Shown here: one piece after another, positions 13,676 to 22,747 of the stretch
How positions within the stretch are numbered: the stretch's first letter is position 1
Layout of the letters: the number at the start of each line of letters is the position of its first letter
DNA from: an uncultured Clostridia bacterium
GTDB taxonomy: Bacteria > Bacillota > Clostridia > TANB77 > CAG-508
NCBI GenBank assembly: GCA_934182465.1
Contig: CAKPRG010000006.1
Coordinates: 1-64,000, forward strand
DNA length: 64,000 bases
Direction: 5' to 3'
Made by a program: the position numbers and the translations under genes
The notes under the pieces: model-generated
What the model was told of the DNA's origin: nothing
Databases searched by the model: none
Seen by the model: the letters and a program-made list of their open reading frames with translations, nothing else

Positions 13676-13972
13676 TCAATTTTCATTTTCTAAATACATT
13701 ATTTCTTTTCCTAATTGTTTAGCATATGCAATTTCCTTACTAGTTGAATTTCCTATATAACCATCTACATTAATTACATAAATGGCATCACTTATTTCAA
13801 TTTTTTTGTAATGTAAATCTGCTAATATTTTTTGTTCTTCTTCACTAAATTTTTCATTTCCATACACACATTGAATAACTATATATTTATTTTTTATTTC
13901 TAGTTCTTTTGCTACTTCCATCATTTTGTCTTTAAATTTCATGCTTCCACAAATAGTGACTATTTTGTTCAT
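13676..13972 (-). CDS. Nucleoside 2-deoxyribosyltransferase-like protein
   Basis: The 98-residue product begins IVTICGSMKFKDKM and has a C-terminal segment with NVDGYIGNSTSKEIAYAKQL, like small members of the nucleoside 2-deoxyribosyltransferase superfamily. The conserved small-fold core is present, but I cannot assign a substrate. It is directly upstream of rbgA and may overlap its longer start forms by 1-4 bases. Confidence 0.65.
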   Translation of the reverse strand: MNKIVTICGSMKFKDKMMEVAKELEIKNKYIVIQCVYGNEKFSEEEQKILADLHYKKIEISDAIYVINVDGYIGNSTSKEIAYAKQLGKEIMYLENEN

Positions 13973-14063
13973 AATGTATCTCCTTTAAATTTGTTTAACT
14001 ATATATAAATTTATTCTCATACTTATTGCATTTTAATAATTTCAATACTTTTATATTATACAA

Positions 14064-14099
14064 CAAAAGCAAGCATTTTTCAACTTTTGCTTGCTTTTA
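14064..14099 (-). terminator. Terminator after the MazG-like gene
   Basis: AAAAGCAAGC and GCTTGCTTTT form a 10-bp stem that begins just past the stop of the minus-strand MazG-like gene. On that strand the stem ends in TTTTGTTG. Confidence 0.7.
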
Positions 14100-14102
14100 G
14101 TT

Positions 14103-14420
14103 TTACTCTTCACATATACTTTTTCTTTTATATTTTTCTGCATTTAAATTTTCTTTTAAAGTAATAGAATTTTCCAAGTCTATATTATAAGTATTTGCTA
14201 AACACATAACATAGTACAAAACATCATATAGTTCTTCTTCAACTGTATCTTTTATTTCATTATTTTTCATTCTTTTATCTTTTCTTATTACTTCAGAAAG
14301 TTCTCCAACTTCTTCTATTAATTTCATAAAATATCTATCTGCTTTTTGACTAGTTCCCATTGGCAAAGTATCTATTTCTTTTATTGCTTTTTGTAAATAA
14401 TTTATTGTTATATTTTTCAT
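14103..14420 (-). CDS. MazG-like nucleotide pyrophosphohydrolase
   Basis: The 105-residue all-helical protein shows the MazG metal-binding pattern: EEVGE near residue 37, then EEELYDVLYYV near 62. Such enzymes hydrolyse (d)NTPs to monophosphates and clean the nucleotide pool. It is followed by its own terminator. The gap to the upstream membrane-protein gene contains another terminator, so it is probably a separate unit. Confidence 0.75.
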   Translation of the reverse strand: MKNITINYLQKAIKEIDTLPMGTSQKADRYFMKLIEEVGELSEVIRKDKRMKNNEIKDTVEEELYDVLYYVMCLANTYNIDLENSITLKENLNAEKYKRKSICEE

Positions 14421-14476
14421 TTTTCTTCTTTCCTTTCTAAAATAGAAATTTCAATAAACTTTCCTATTATATAAAA

Positions 14477-14510
14477 CAAAGTCAGCATTTTCAAAATACT
14501 GACTTTACTT
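14477..14510 (-). terminator. Terminator after the four-helix membrane-protein gene
   Basis: AAAGTCAGTATTTT and AAAATGCTGACTTT pair with one mismatch and are followed on the minus strand by GTTTTAT. A 63-codon frame that spans this hairpin was not accepted as a gene. Confidence 0.7.
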
Positions 14511-14513
14511 TTT

Positions 14514-14981
14514 TTATAATTTATATTGATTTTTATCAGCTCTTTCGTCATATTCTCTTTCATATTTGTCATTCTTATAGAACCAATCTGTTTTTTTATC
14601 TGCACCAAATTTTCTTCTATTTTTGTTTATTAGTATATCTAAAAATGTTAATAAAGCTACTATTATTCCTAAAAAGTTTACTATTAGATTTGTACCTACT
14701 ACTATTTCTGTTCCAGCAGCTTGAAATTCCATTATTGTATTATATAAAGCAGTTCCAAAATATGCTCCATACATACCAAAATATATTGTTGCTCCAATTA
14801 TATTTCTTTTAAAGATTAAAATCATACATGGTAATGTTGCAAATAATAAACCTATTTCTATATTTAAGTTCATTGGTTGGCAAACAAAGTCCATTTGCAT
14901 AGATGCCATTAAACATACAATTGATCTAAAGAACCAAAATACTACACTAAATATAGTAATTAAATAACTAAATAAACTCAT
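14514..14981 (-). CDS. Integral membrane protein, unknown function
   Basis: The 155-residue product has four likely membrane segments (about 5-25, 42-58, 65-85, 98-118) and a hydrophilic, charged tail of about 35 residues (KKTDWFYKNDKYEREYDERA). I do not recognise the family. It is a single-gene unit with an upstream gap of about 270 bases and a terminator downstream. Confidence 0.6.
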   Translation of the reverse strand: MSLFSYLITIFSVVFWFFRSIVCLMASMQMDFVCQPMNLNIEIGLLFATLPCMILIFKRNIIGATIYFGMYGAYFGTALYNTIMEFQAAGTEIVVGTNLIVNFLGIIVALLTFLDILINKNRRKFGADKKTDWFYKNDKYEREYDERADKNQYKL

Positions 14982-15104
14982 CTTTTGTAACCTCCTATAG
15001 TTTATTTATTTCTGAAATTCATTTTAGCATAACTTATAAAAAAATTCAACTTATCAAGTTAATAAATATTATCATTTTTTTTAAAAAACTTATGTGCAAA
15101 ATTT

Positions 15105-15153
15105 GGTATAAGTCTTTATATATTAGGAAGTGCAAAGCACTTTCACATTATAC
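15105..15153. repeat. Dispersed intergenic repeat, copy A
   Basis: A unit running TAAGTCTTTATATATTAGG then AAGTGCAAAGCACTTTC is repeated, inverted, at 47525-47567, and its inner palindromic part at 55667-55700. The core AAGTGC-n3-GCACTT is a hairpin. The copies lie only between genes, like REP or MITE-type units. Confidence 0.65.
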
Positions 15154-15154
15154 A

Positions 15155-15208
15155 AAAAGAGCAATATTAGTAAATAACTTTTTAATTATTTACATATTTG
15201 CTCTTTTA
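15155..15208 (-). terminator. Terminator after the DUF1292 gene
   Basis: A long imperfect stem (AAAAGAGCAA with TTTGCTCTTTT, continuing through GTAAATAA/TTATTTAC) lies 40 bases past the stop of the DUF1292 gene. On the minus strand it ends in a T-run. Confidence 0.75.
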
Positions 15209-15248
15209 CTTTCTAATATTTAGTATTCAATTTAATAATTAATCTAAA

Positions 15249-15569
15249 TTATTCTGCATCATCAAAGTTAAATTCATCTTTAAATTTATCTTTGAATATA
15301 TCGAATACAGCATTAAGTGTTTCTTCATCATCAACACTTACATAAGATTCTTCATCTTCTGATTCTGAATCTTCTAATTTTAATATAACAACTTCTCCGT
15401 TGTCTTCTTCGTTACCTTCTGCTGGTAATAAAACAACATATTGTTCTGATTCATATTCTATTAAATCTAAAAATTCGAATTTAACATCATTTCCATTTTC
15501 ATCATTTAGATATATGATGTTGCTATCTTCATCAAATCCTTGATCAATTGTATTATTTTCGTTATCCAT
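15249..15569 (-). CDS. DUF1292 protein (UPF0473 family)
   Basis: This small acidic protein belongs to the DUF1292 family commonly found after ruvX and ireB in Firmicutes. Visible family features are IIYLNDENGNDVKFEFLDLI, YVVLLPAE and an ESYVSVDDEETLNAVF segment. The ATG at residue 9 of the longer frame is preferred because AAAGGAG lies 8 bases before it. Its role is not established; it has been treated as a companion of cell-envelope or DNA-repair genes by neighbourhood only. Confidence 0.85.
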   Translation of the reverse strand: MDNENNTIDQGFDEDSNIIYLNDENGNDVKFEFLDLIEYESEQYVVLLPAEGNEEDNGEVVILKLEDSESEDEESYVSVDDEETLNAVFDIFKDKFKDEFNFDDAE

Positions 15570-15674
15570 TTTTATTTCTCCTTTCAAATTCAATAGTATT
15601 TTACTACTATTTTTTACATCTTATACTATTGTTACATTTTTTGCAATAGTTTTTTAAATTTTGTATTTATTATT

Positions 15675-16091
15675 TTATTTATTTTTATTCATATAAGTTT
15701 CTAATATGTATACTGCAGATATTGTGTCTACTATTCCTCTTTTTTTAGTCTTGTTTATATCTAAAAAATTCATAGTTTTATGTGCTGCCACAGTGGTAAG
15801 TCTTTCGTCAACAGTTTCTATTTTCATTTTATTATACTTACATTTTAGTTTATGTATAAATTTTTCTGTTGCTTCTGCTCTAAATGTTTTAGTTCCATCC
15901 ATATTAAATGGCATTCCTACAACTATTGTATCTACTTCGTATTGAGCAAATATTTCATCTAATCTTTTTAGTATAACTTTATCATTTCCATTGTGATGTA
16001 TTGTTTCTAATCCTTGTGCTGTTATTCCTAACGCATCAGTTACTGCAATTCCAACTCTAGCATCACCATAATCTATTCCTAATGTACGCAT
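15675..16091 (-). CDS. ruvX: Putative Holliday junction resolvase / pre-16S rRNA nuclease RuvX
   Basis: The 138-residue RNase H-fold protein carries LGIDYGDARVGIAV at the start (first catalytic Asp), VVGMPFNMDGT, and VDERLTTVAAH. These are the hallmarks of YqgF/RuvX, implicated in 16S rRNA 5' maturation and proposed to resolve recombination intermediates. It lies between ireB (2-base gap) and the DUF1292 gene in the standard Firmicutes order. Confidence 0.92.
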   Translation of the reverse strand: MRTLGIDYGDARVGIAVTDALGITAQGLETIHHNGNDKVILKRLDEIFAQYEVDTIVVGMPFNMDGTKTFRAEATEKFIHKLKCKYNKMKIETVDERLTTVAAHKTMNFLDINKTKKRGIVDTISAVYILETYMNKNK

Positions 16092-16093
16092 AA

Positions 16094-16348
16094 TTATTCT
16101 TCTAATCCTATATAATATTTTACCATTTTTTCTAGTAATTCGTCTCTTTCAATTAATCGAATTAAATTTCTTGCATCATTGTGACTTGTAATATAAGTTG
16201 GATCACCTGATAATATATATCCAACAATTTGATTTATTGGATTATATCCTTTTTCTACTAAAGCTTGATATACTTGTTTTAGTATTTCTTTAGCTCTTAC
16301 ACTTTTATCTTTTTCTACCTTAAAACTTAATGTTTTATCTACAGCCAT
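16094..16348 (-). CDS. ireB: IreB family regulatory protein
   Basis: The 84-residue UPF0297 protein has LSFKVEKDKSVRAKEILKQV, NPINQIVGYILSGDPTYITS and ARNLIRLIERDEL, which identify IreB. In enterococci IreB is a phosphorylation target of the IreK Ser/Thr kinase and affects cephalosporin tolerance. AGGAGG-like bases precede the ATG. Upstream genes for a degenerate GGDEF protein and a CpaE-like protein run into it with a 12-base gap, so the envelope-stress regulator is probably co-transcribed with them. Confidence 0.93.
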   Translation of the reverse strand: MAVDKTLSFKVEKDKSVRAKEILKQVYQALVEKGYNPINQIVGYILSGDPTYITSHNDARNLIRLIERDELLEKMVKYYIGLEE

Positions 16349-16360
16349 AACACTTACCTC

Positions 16361-17506
16361 CTAAATATAATTTATTTGATTTTCTGCTTTATCTGCAGAA
16401 TCTATATATTCCTCTAATTTCTTTGTTAATATTTCTAATCCTGTTCCTTTATAATATGTTGATATAACAAAGTTAATTTTTGGAGATGCTTCTTTTCTTT
16501 CTGTTGTCTCTCTAATACGAACTTTTTTGCCTTTTATTGTATGTATTGAATCTATTTCTTCTGGTTCTTCTATAATTTGTAAATCTTCTATTTCAGATTT
16601 TACATCTTTCAAGAATTCTTCTAAACTAGCTTCTTCAACACCAGAAAATACTATAACAAATTTTGGTCCCATATATCTTACAAATATATATTGTGATGAC
16701 ATTCTAGCTTTTACTATATTACTTACTTCTGTAATTATATCATTACCAATTAATCTTCCAGCTTTTTCATTAATTTCTTCTATGTTTGTAATTCTAAACA
16801 TACATACAGCAGAAGTTGCATATTGGTCAATTGTGTATTTTGCTTTACCATATAGATATTCTGCTGAATGCAGACCAGTAAATTTATCAATTCTATCTAT
16901 ATTTTCAATTGTGTCTTGGTATGCAGTAGTTTTTAATACTGAAATAATGTTTTCTTTTACTGTTTCTATAATTGTTGTATCCATATCATCAAATGCATGC
17001 ATCTTTCCACTTTCCATTACCCAATATCCTATATAGATATTGTCTATGTATAAAGGAAAGAACATTGCAGATTTTGCTCTACCCATTTCTGTTTTTTGAT
17101 ATGGTAATTTCTCATTTTCATTTTCTATTGTAACATACTTAGGTGTGGCTGTTGCAACACTATCTTGAAAAATTTCCTCTGTATGCAAATTTGATAATGT
17201 TTCATAATGCATTTTATCAACATTTGAAGCTTTTACTACATACTCGGCTCCATCAAAAACAACTAAAGTAGAATATTTTATATCATATTTTTCTATTACT
17301 GTTTCATTTATTTTATTTAATTTTTCATCTACACTATCGCCTTCACCAGCAATATTTAAAAATTCGTTTATTACAGATAACTTTTGATCTCTCAATCTAT
17401 TATTTGCATATTGTTCTATTCTTTTTTGAAGTTGTATATTATATACAACTAAAAACATTATTGTTAGTACTAATGCGACTATTATGAAAACTATCAATGT
17501 ATTCAC
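16361..17506 (-). CDS. Membrane protein with GAF-like and degenerate GGDEF domains
   Basis: The 381-residue product has one N-terminal membrane segment (about 3-23), a GAF-like domain (about 45-200) and a C-terminal GGDEF-type fold (about 205-310, DKFTGLHSAEYLYGKA). The active-site turn reads RYMGPKFVIVF where active enzymes have RYGGDEF, so cyclic-di-GMP synthesis is unlikely and a binding or structural role is more plausible. The frame can start at GTG inside the ribosome-binding site, but TTG three codons later has AGAGGTG better placed. It lies between the CpaE-like gene and ireB. Confidence 0.7.
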   Translation of the reverse strand: MNTLIVFIIVALVLTIMFLVVYNIQLQKRIEQYANNRLRDQKLSVINEFLNIAGEGDSVDEKLNKINETVIEKYDIKYSTLVVFDGAEYVVKASNVDKMHYETLSNLHTEEIFQDSVATATPKYVTIENENEKLPYQKTEMGRAKSAMFFPLYIDNIYIGYWVMESGKMHAFDDMDTTIIETVKENIISVLKTTAYQDTIENIDRIDKFTGLHSAEYLYGKAKYTIDQYATSAVCMFRITNIEEINEKAGRLIGNDIITEVSNIVKARMSSQYIFVRYMGPKFVIVFSGVEEASLEEFLKDVKSEIEDLQIIEEPEEIDSIHTIKGKKVRIRETTERKEASPKINFVISTYYKGTGLEILTKKLEEYIDSADKAENQINYI

Positions 17507-17536
17507 CTCTATTATTCTACTTTTATTATTTTGATT

Positions 17537-20500
17537 TTAATATTTCTTTTTCATTTTATTTAATGTGCTATTCATACTACTTGAAAAACCATTATTAGGT
17601 TTAGAATATGAATTTGTTTGTCTTCCATATGATTGCTTACTTGTTAATGGATACACCATATCTCCAAGTGTTTTTAATTTATTTATAAAGTTTGATGGAT
17701 AACTATTATGTGAAACTTTACAATCAACAATAGCTTCCAAATATTTTGAATATGCTTTTTCTTCAAATGGAATTACACAATATTTTACCATATCTTTATT
17801 AAATAATTCTGTCATAAATGACATTGCTGGATCATTATAGAAAGACATTCCTCCTATTACAGTTTTCGCTGTTAAACTTCCAACTTTTAATTCTTTATTT
17901 ATTACAACTCTAACTTTTTCTGGTTCTAATACACCTTTTGTTTTTAAATCTCTTAAAAATGCTGTTAATGGTTGTATTGTTAATATGTCTAAAGATTGTA
18001 CTAAATAAATTTCTTGACAACTTGCAAAATATGCTGCATCTGTATCAAAATCACAATCTATTAATACAATTGAATGATTTTGAACTAATGTTGATAAAAT
18101 AGCTTCTGCATTTGTATATGTTTTTCCATCATTTGGCAATGCTGTATATACTGTTAAATTTCTATCAACTTTTATTCCCTCTGCATATCCATTTTCAAGT
18201 TTTTCCATTGAATTGTATGCTATTTTTCTAAGTTCTTCTTCATTTTTTGTATATATATAATAAGAATTTCTGTTTTTAGTCATATCTAATATTGCTGTAT
18301 TTATATTTAATGAAGAAAACATTGATGCTAAATTATTTACTAAGAATGATGTTCCATTTTTAGTTGAACCTATAAAAGTAACTATTTTTTTGTCTTGTGT
18401 TAATAAGCTATTTAAACTTGACATTGAATAGTCTACTTTTGGTTTTAAACTCTCAACTTGACTATTTGTTGTACCATAATTATTTTGATATGAATTATCT
18501 GTATAATCATTGTTGTATGTATTGTAATTGTTGTTTATATTTTGTGAGTTATTATAATCTACACTACTATTATCTTGGTATTGATTTGAATAATCATTTT
18601 GTAAATTATTATTAGTATAATTATTTTCATACATTTGATTATTATTTTTTTGATTATTCAATAGATTTCTACTACGAAGTCCTCCACTTTTTACTGTATA
18701 TGAATGTGTTGGTGCAGGTTGTTGTGTATTATTATTGTTTGCATTATTTACATTATTTGGTTGTGATGTATCTGATGGAATTAACTCATCTTCATCATCT
18801 TCAAATCCCATACCTGGCAACATTGTTTCTTCATCATTATCATAATTGTTATCTTCCATATCGAAGCTATCTAATCCTGGAAGTAATCCATCATCAAAAT
18901 CTTCATAGTCTTCTACTTCTTCACTTCCAAAACTATTTGTGTTTTGATTTTGTTGTTGATTGTTTTGAGCATATGAATTATTTATAACTTGATTATCTTG
19001 ATTATTTATGCTGTCATTATTAAAATCATCAGAACTATCTAAATCGTCTAATTCATCTAATCCAGGTAAAGAAACTTCATCTGTATAATCTTGTTCATCA
19101 TCAAAATTCATTTCTGGTAATAAACTAGATAAATCATCTGTATTATCTACTGGTTGAATTGTTTCTGTTTGTTGTTGAATTGGCGTTTGTTGTACATTTT
19201 GAGTATTGTTAAATGATTGTGCATTATTAGATTTTGAATTATCTATATATGATACTTCATCATCTTCTACTCCAGGTAATAAACTTGATAAATCATCTTC
19301 ATCATAATTATTTGCTGGTTGTGTTTGATTATTATAGTTATTATTTATAACATTTGAATTGTTTTCTTGTACTTCTGGTATTTCAGGTTCCATTCCAGGT
19401 AATTCAAAATCTTCAACTCCTGGTAATAATGTATCATCTGTTTCTTCTAAACCTGGTAATACATCTGAAGAAGTCTCTTCTACTATTTTTCTAGGTCTTC
19501 CTCTTCTTGCTTTTGGTTTATTTTCTTCTTCAACATTAGTTATTTTTCTAGGTCTTCCTCTACCTTTTTTTACTGGTTCTTGTGTTTCTTCAATACCTGG
19601 CAACATATCTTCATACATATCTTGATTTTCTTTTACTACCTCTCTTGATTGTTGTAATTCAGCATTTCTATTCATTTGATTAATATTAGTATTCGCATTT
19701 TGAACTTGATTTTGTGTTACAACATTTTGTGGTTGACTACTTCTAATATTTCTTACTGGTTGCTCCATATTAGGTATATTATTTTGTACATTATTAACAG
19801 TATTTTCAACTGGTCTTTGTACATTAATATTACTTTGAACAACTCTTCTTGGTTGTTGTGTATTAACTTGTGGTGTTGCAGAATTTCTATTTATAGTTCT
19901 AACATTTTCACCTTGAATATTAGGTGATTTACTTGTTTTGCTAGTACGAATTGTTGATGGTATAACTATAGGTCCATTCATTTGTGGTTTTTCTACATTT
20001 TTAATATTGTCTATTCTTAAACCAGCATTTTTTAATTTTTGTTCTGGTGGTATATTAACTCTTGCTCCACCTGTTACTGACATTATTTCTTGATATTTTG
20101 GTGATTTTTCTTCCAACACAGCTTTTACATTTATTGGTAAACAGTTAATTATAATTTTTAACTGTTCTTCTGTATATTGTGCTGCTATATTATTGAAACT
20201 GTCAGCATATCTATCTGTATTTCTACCTAATTTTTTAAAATGTGTTAATATATTTTGAATTTCTAATTCACTAACTTCATTTTCATTTTCAGCTCTATAA
20301 TTTACATCTTCTGTATCTATTTGATAATATTGTTTTGCTTCTTTTTTTCCTCTTGGTCTGTTTATTAATTTACAAACTTGTTCCATACTTCTATCGTTTC
20401 CAAGAAGTGCATTATAAATTCCTATACCAAATAATTTTAATAATATTGAACTTCCTTTAGTTCTTCTCTCTGTACAAATTAAAATTATTGATGTTTCTTT

Positions 20501-20767
20501 ACCTTGATTATCATGTGCTTCATCGCTAATACTATCTAATCGATCAAAAATAAATTTATCTATTGTATCATAATTGTTATTTGCCAAAGGCTCTAAATCT
20601 TCACTTATAACAATTCTATCATAAGTTTTATCTTTTTGTATCTCTTTTAATATTGCGTTGAAGTAATAAACATTTTTATAAGATAAAATTTCCTTATATT
20701 CTTTCTGATATCTTTTAATTATTTTTTCAGAAATTTCTTCACTACTTACTGCAAATAAAACTTTCAT
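17537..20767 (-). CDS. CpaE/TadZ-like protein with long disordered LPG-rich middle
   Basis: The 1076-residue protein has an N-terminal receiver-like domain (about 1-125, MKVLFAVSSEEISEK), a middle of about 550 residues rich in Asn, Gln and Asp, and a C-terminal P-loop ATPase-like domain (about 790-1040, KKIVTFIGSTKNGTSFLVNN). The P-loop lacks the usual GGVGKT, as in degenerate TadZ proteins that place secretion systems at a pole. The middle has repeated LLPG[LVM]-acidic motifs and two AT-hook-like cores (KKGRGRPRK and ARRGRPRK near 402 and 422). The gene for a VirB2-like membrane protein is 3 bases upstream. Location or assembly of a secretion-like apparatus is the likely theme, by inference. 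Confidence 0.7.
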   Translation of the reverse strand: MKVLFAVSSEEISEKIIKRYQKEYKEILSYKNVYYFNAILKEIQKDKTYDRIVISEDLEPLANNNYDTIDKFIFDRLDSISDEAHDNQGKETSIILICTERRTKGSSILLKLFGIGIYNALLGNDRSMEQVCKLINRPRGKKEAKQYYQIDTEDVNYRAENENEVSELEIQNILTHFKKLGRNTDRYADSFNNIAAQYTEEQLKIIINCLPINVKAVLEEKSPKYQEIMSVTGGARVNIPPEQKLKNAGLRIDNIKNVEKPQMNGPIVIPSTIRTSKTSKSPNIQGENVRTINRNSATPQVNTQQPRRVVQSNINVQRPVENTVNNVQNNIPNMEQPVRNIRSSQPQNVVTQNQVQNANTNINQMNRNAELQQSREVVKENQDMYEDMLPGIEETQEPVKKGRGRPRKITNVEEENKPKARRGRPRKIVEETSSDVLPGLEETDDTLLPGVEDFELPGMEPEIPEVQENNSNVINNNYNNQTQPANNYDEDDLSSLLPGVEDDEVSYIDNSKSNNAQSFNNTQNVQQTPIQQQTETIQPVDNTDDLSSLLPEMNFDDEQDYTDEVSLPGLDELDDLDSSDDFNNDSINNQDNQVINNSYAQNNQQQNQNTNSFGSEEVEDYEDFDDGLLPGLDSFDMEDNNYDNDEETMLPGMGFEDDEDELIPSDTSQPNNVNNANNNNTQQPAPTHSYTVKSGGLRSRNLLNNQKNNNQMYENNYTNNNLQNDYSNQYQDNSSVDYNNSQNINNNYNTYNNDYTDNSYQNNYGTTNSQVESLKPKVDYSMSSLNSLLTQDKKIVTFIGSTKNGTSFLVNNLASMFSSLNINTAILDMTKNRNSYYIYTKNEEELRKIAYNSMEKLENGYAEGIKVDRNLTVYTALPNDGKTYTNAEAILSTLVQNHSIVLIDCDFDTDAAYFASCQEIYLVQSLDILTIQPLTAFLRDLKTKGVLEPEKVRVVINKELKVGSLTAKTVIGGMSFYNDPAMSFMTELFNKDMVKYCVIPFEEKAYSKYLEAIVDCKVSHNSYPSNFINKLKTLGDMVYPLTSKQSYGRQTNSYSKPNNGFSSSMNSTLNKMKKKY

Positions 20768-20770
20768 TCG

Positions 20771-21181
20771 TTAACCCCTCCAACCATTTACTACTATAGC
20801 AAAAATTAATGGTAGAACTTGACATATTAATAATATTGTTACAAAAGTTATTATTAAAGCAAATCCTTTATCTCTTACATCTAATTTTCTTATTCCTATT
20901 ACATACTGGTAAATAGAACCAATTGCGATTCCTACAAAGCAAAATGGTATGCTATATACTCTGACTGCTGCTAAAATATATGCAGCAATTCCATATGGTG
21001 TTGATCCGTACTTTTCAATGTATTCGCTCACAGTTGCTTTTGTTGATTCTTTCATTTGTACAAGTTCTGTTGTTTGTTCTGAATTTAATACATTCTCTCC
21101 TGAAGCTGTAACTGCAAATACACCTACTGAACCAAGCATAATAAATACAATTATTGCGATAATTCCAACTTTTTTTAGCAT
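20771..21181 (-). CDS. Small membrane protein, VirB2/TrbC pilin-like
   Basis: The 136-residue product has a signal-peptide-like start (IIAIIVFIMLGSVGVFAVTA), a soluble segment to about residue 60, and two further membrane helices (about 66-92 and 105-130) with a short basic loop (GIRKLDVRDKG) between. This is the layout of VirB2/TrbC-type pilin subunits of type IV secretion systems. GGAGG precedes the ATG. It is the first gene of the operon running through the CpaE-like gene. The family call rests on topology. Confidence 0.5.
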   Translation of the reverse strand: MLKKVGIIAIIVFIMLGSVGVFAVTASGENVLNSEQTTELVQMKESTKATVSEYIEKYGSTPYGIAAYILAAVRVYSIPFCFVGIAIGSIYQYVIGIRKLDVRDKGFALIITFVTILLICQVLPLIFAIVVNGWRG

Positions 21182-21392
21182 ATCTATTTTTTCCTCCTTT
21201 AGGCTATTCCCTAAATTTTTCTACTTATATATAATACAATATTATCAGAAAAATATCAACCTTAAATTATTAATTTTCTCAATATTTTTTGCTGTTTAGC
21301 ATATATATCAATATATATTTTGTATAACTTTTCATAAATATTGTTTTTAAATAACCTTTAATTACCTTTTACTAATTATTTAGTTATGTATT

Positions 21393-22595
21393 TTATAAAT
21401 TATTATATAAATATTTCATCCATTTATATACTGAATTTGCCCAATTTTTATCCGAAGCATATCTCCTGTTTACAGCAGATAGGTCGCTTCCACTATAAAA
21501 TTTTCCATTTGCGATGTTTCCATCATATATTTCTGTACCCTCTGGATTCAAATAATATTTTGTTAAAACTCTTGCTACTAAATCAATTCCTTCATTATAT
21601 GAACCAAATGAATATGCTCCTCCGTATGGATTGCTATCTACTGCACCATATCCAAACAAATTATTTTTATTTTTAGCAATTGTAGATGTTCCCCAACCAC
21701 TTTCATGTACTGCAACAGCAGCCAAAAATACTCCATTAATTTTGTATTGTTTCTCTGCATAATAAAAATACTCTGCATTATTAGTAAATACATTATTTTT
21801 GTCATTTGAATCATTTTCTAAAATTTTTTTGAATTGTGCTAATGATAAGTCACTTGGTGTATTCAAATCCATATCAAAGCTTAAATTTTGCATTAAATCA
21901 GCTTTAGATTTTTCGTTTTCTTGTACTTCTTGACTACTTGCATTTGGATTTTTATTAGTAACACAATTTTTATCTATGTAACCTTTTCTTTCTTTTGATG
22001 AAATATAATACCAATCATCTAAAATTTCTAATATTTTTACTTCTGAATCTTTAGAAAGTGTACATACTTTTTCACTATCTTTTGAAGGTTCTAATTTTAC
22101 TGATAATGTAGTAGGTGTAACATAACACACATCACCAACTTTTGCCTTATAACTACTCTTTTTATTTCCAGTACCAATTTCAACAATTTTATCAATTGAT
22201 GGTTTTAATATGTAATCTGCTACAATTTCTTCAGATATTAAATTTCCATTTTCTATTTTCTTTATAGCAATAACTTTTTGTTTTCCATCTTTTCCTTCTT
22301 GAAGAACTTGCATAGTTCCTTTTGGTAAATTATTATTATTTTTATATTCTGTATTGTATTCCAAATCAATTTCTTCTATATTCATTTCTTCAGTAACATT
22401 ACTAGATGTATTTTGCTCCAATATTTCTTCAATTTTTATTGGATTTACATTCTTTTTTAATGTGTTACTATAAGTTTCATTTTTTTCTATAGCTTGTATC
22501 TTTTTAGAGTAAAACATTACTATAAATATTAAAAATAAAACAAAAAATACAAATATTAATTTAATTTTTTTAGTTTTTATTAATATTTTTTTCAT
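21393..22595 (-). CDS. Secreted glucosaminidase with SH3b domain
   Basis: The 400-residue product has an N-terminal membrane anchor (about 10-32), a bacterial SH3-like domain (about 150-215, DVCYVTPTTLSVKLEPS and KGYIDKN), and a C-terminal glucosaminidase domain (about 275-400). The catalytic Glu is in AAVAVHESGWGTSTIA, followed by NNLFGYGAVD. It should cleave N-acetylglucosaminyl bonds in peptidoglycan, as LytG/LytD-type autolysins do. It is a single-gene unit in divergent orientation to the next gene. Confidence 0.88.
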   Translation of the reverse strand: MKKILIKTKKIKLIFVFFVLFLIFIVMFYSKKIQAIEKNETYSNTLKKNVNPIKIEEILEQNTSSNVTEEMNIEEIDLEYNTEYKNNNNLPKGTMQVLQEGKDGKQKVIAIKKIENGNLISEEIVADYILKPSIDKIVEIGTGNKKSSYKAKVGDVCYVTPTTLSVKLEPSKDSEKVCTLSKDSEVKILEILDDWYYISSKERKGYIDKNCVTNKNPNASSQEVQENEKSKADLMQNLSFDMDLNTPSDLSLAQFKKILENDSNDKNNVFTNNAEYFYYAEKQYKINGVFLAAVAVHESGWGTSTIAKNKNNLFGYGAVDSNPYGGAYSFGSYNEGIDLVARVLTKYYLNPEGTEIYDGNIANGKFYSGSDLSAVNRRYASDKNWANSVYKWMKYLYNNL

Positions 22596-22747
22596 ATGTA
22601 AACCTCCAATATTATTGTAATATTAATCAATTTTTTTGTCAATTTTAAAATTTTCCTTTTATTTTTTTCAATAATTTCTATTGATAAAATTTCAAATTTC
22701 TTATAAAATTTATTTAGATTTTTATAATTTAAAGGAGTGGCACTATT

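Noticed and set aside
14417..14608. 63-codon minus-strand frame between the MazG-like gene and a membrane-protein gene
   Set aside because: It spans a terminator hairpin and overlaps the end of the membrane-protein gene in another frame, with no protein-like character.
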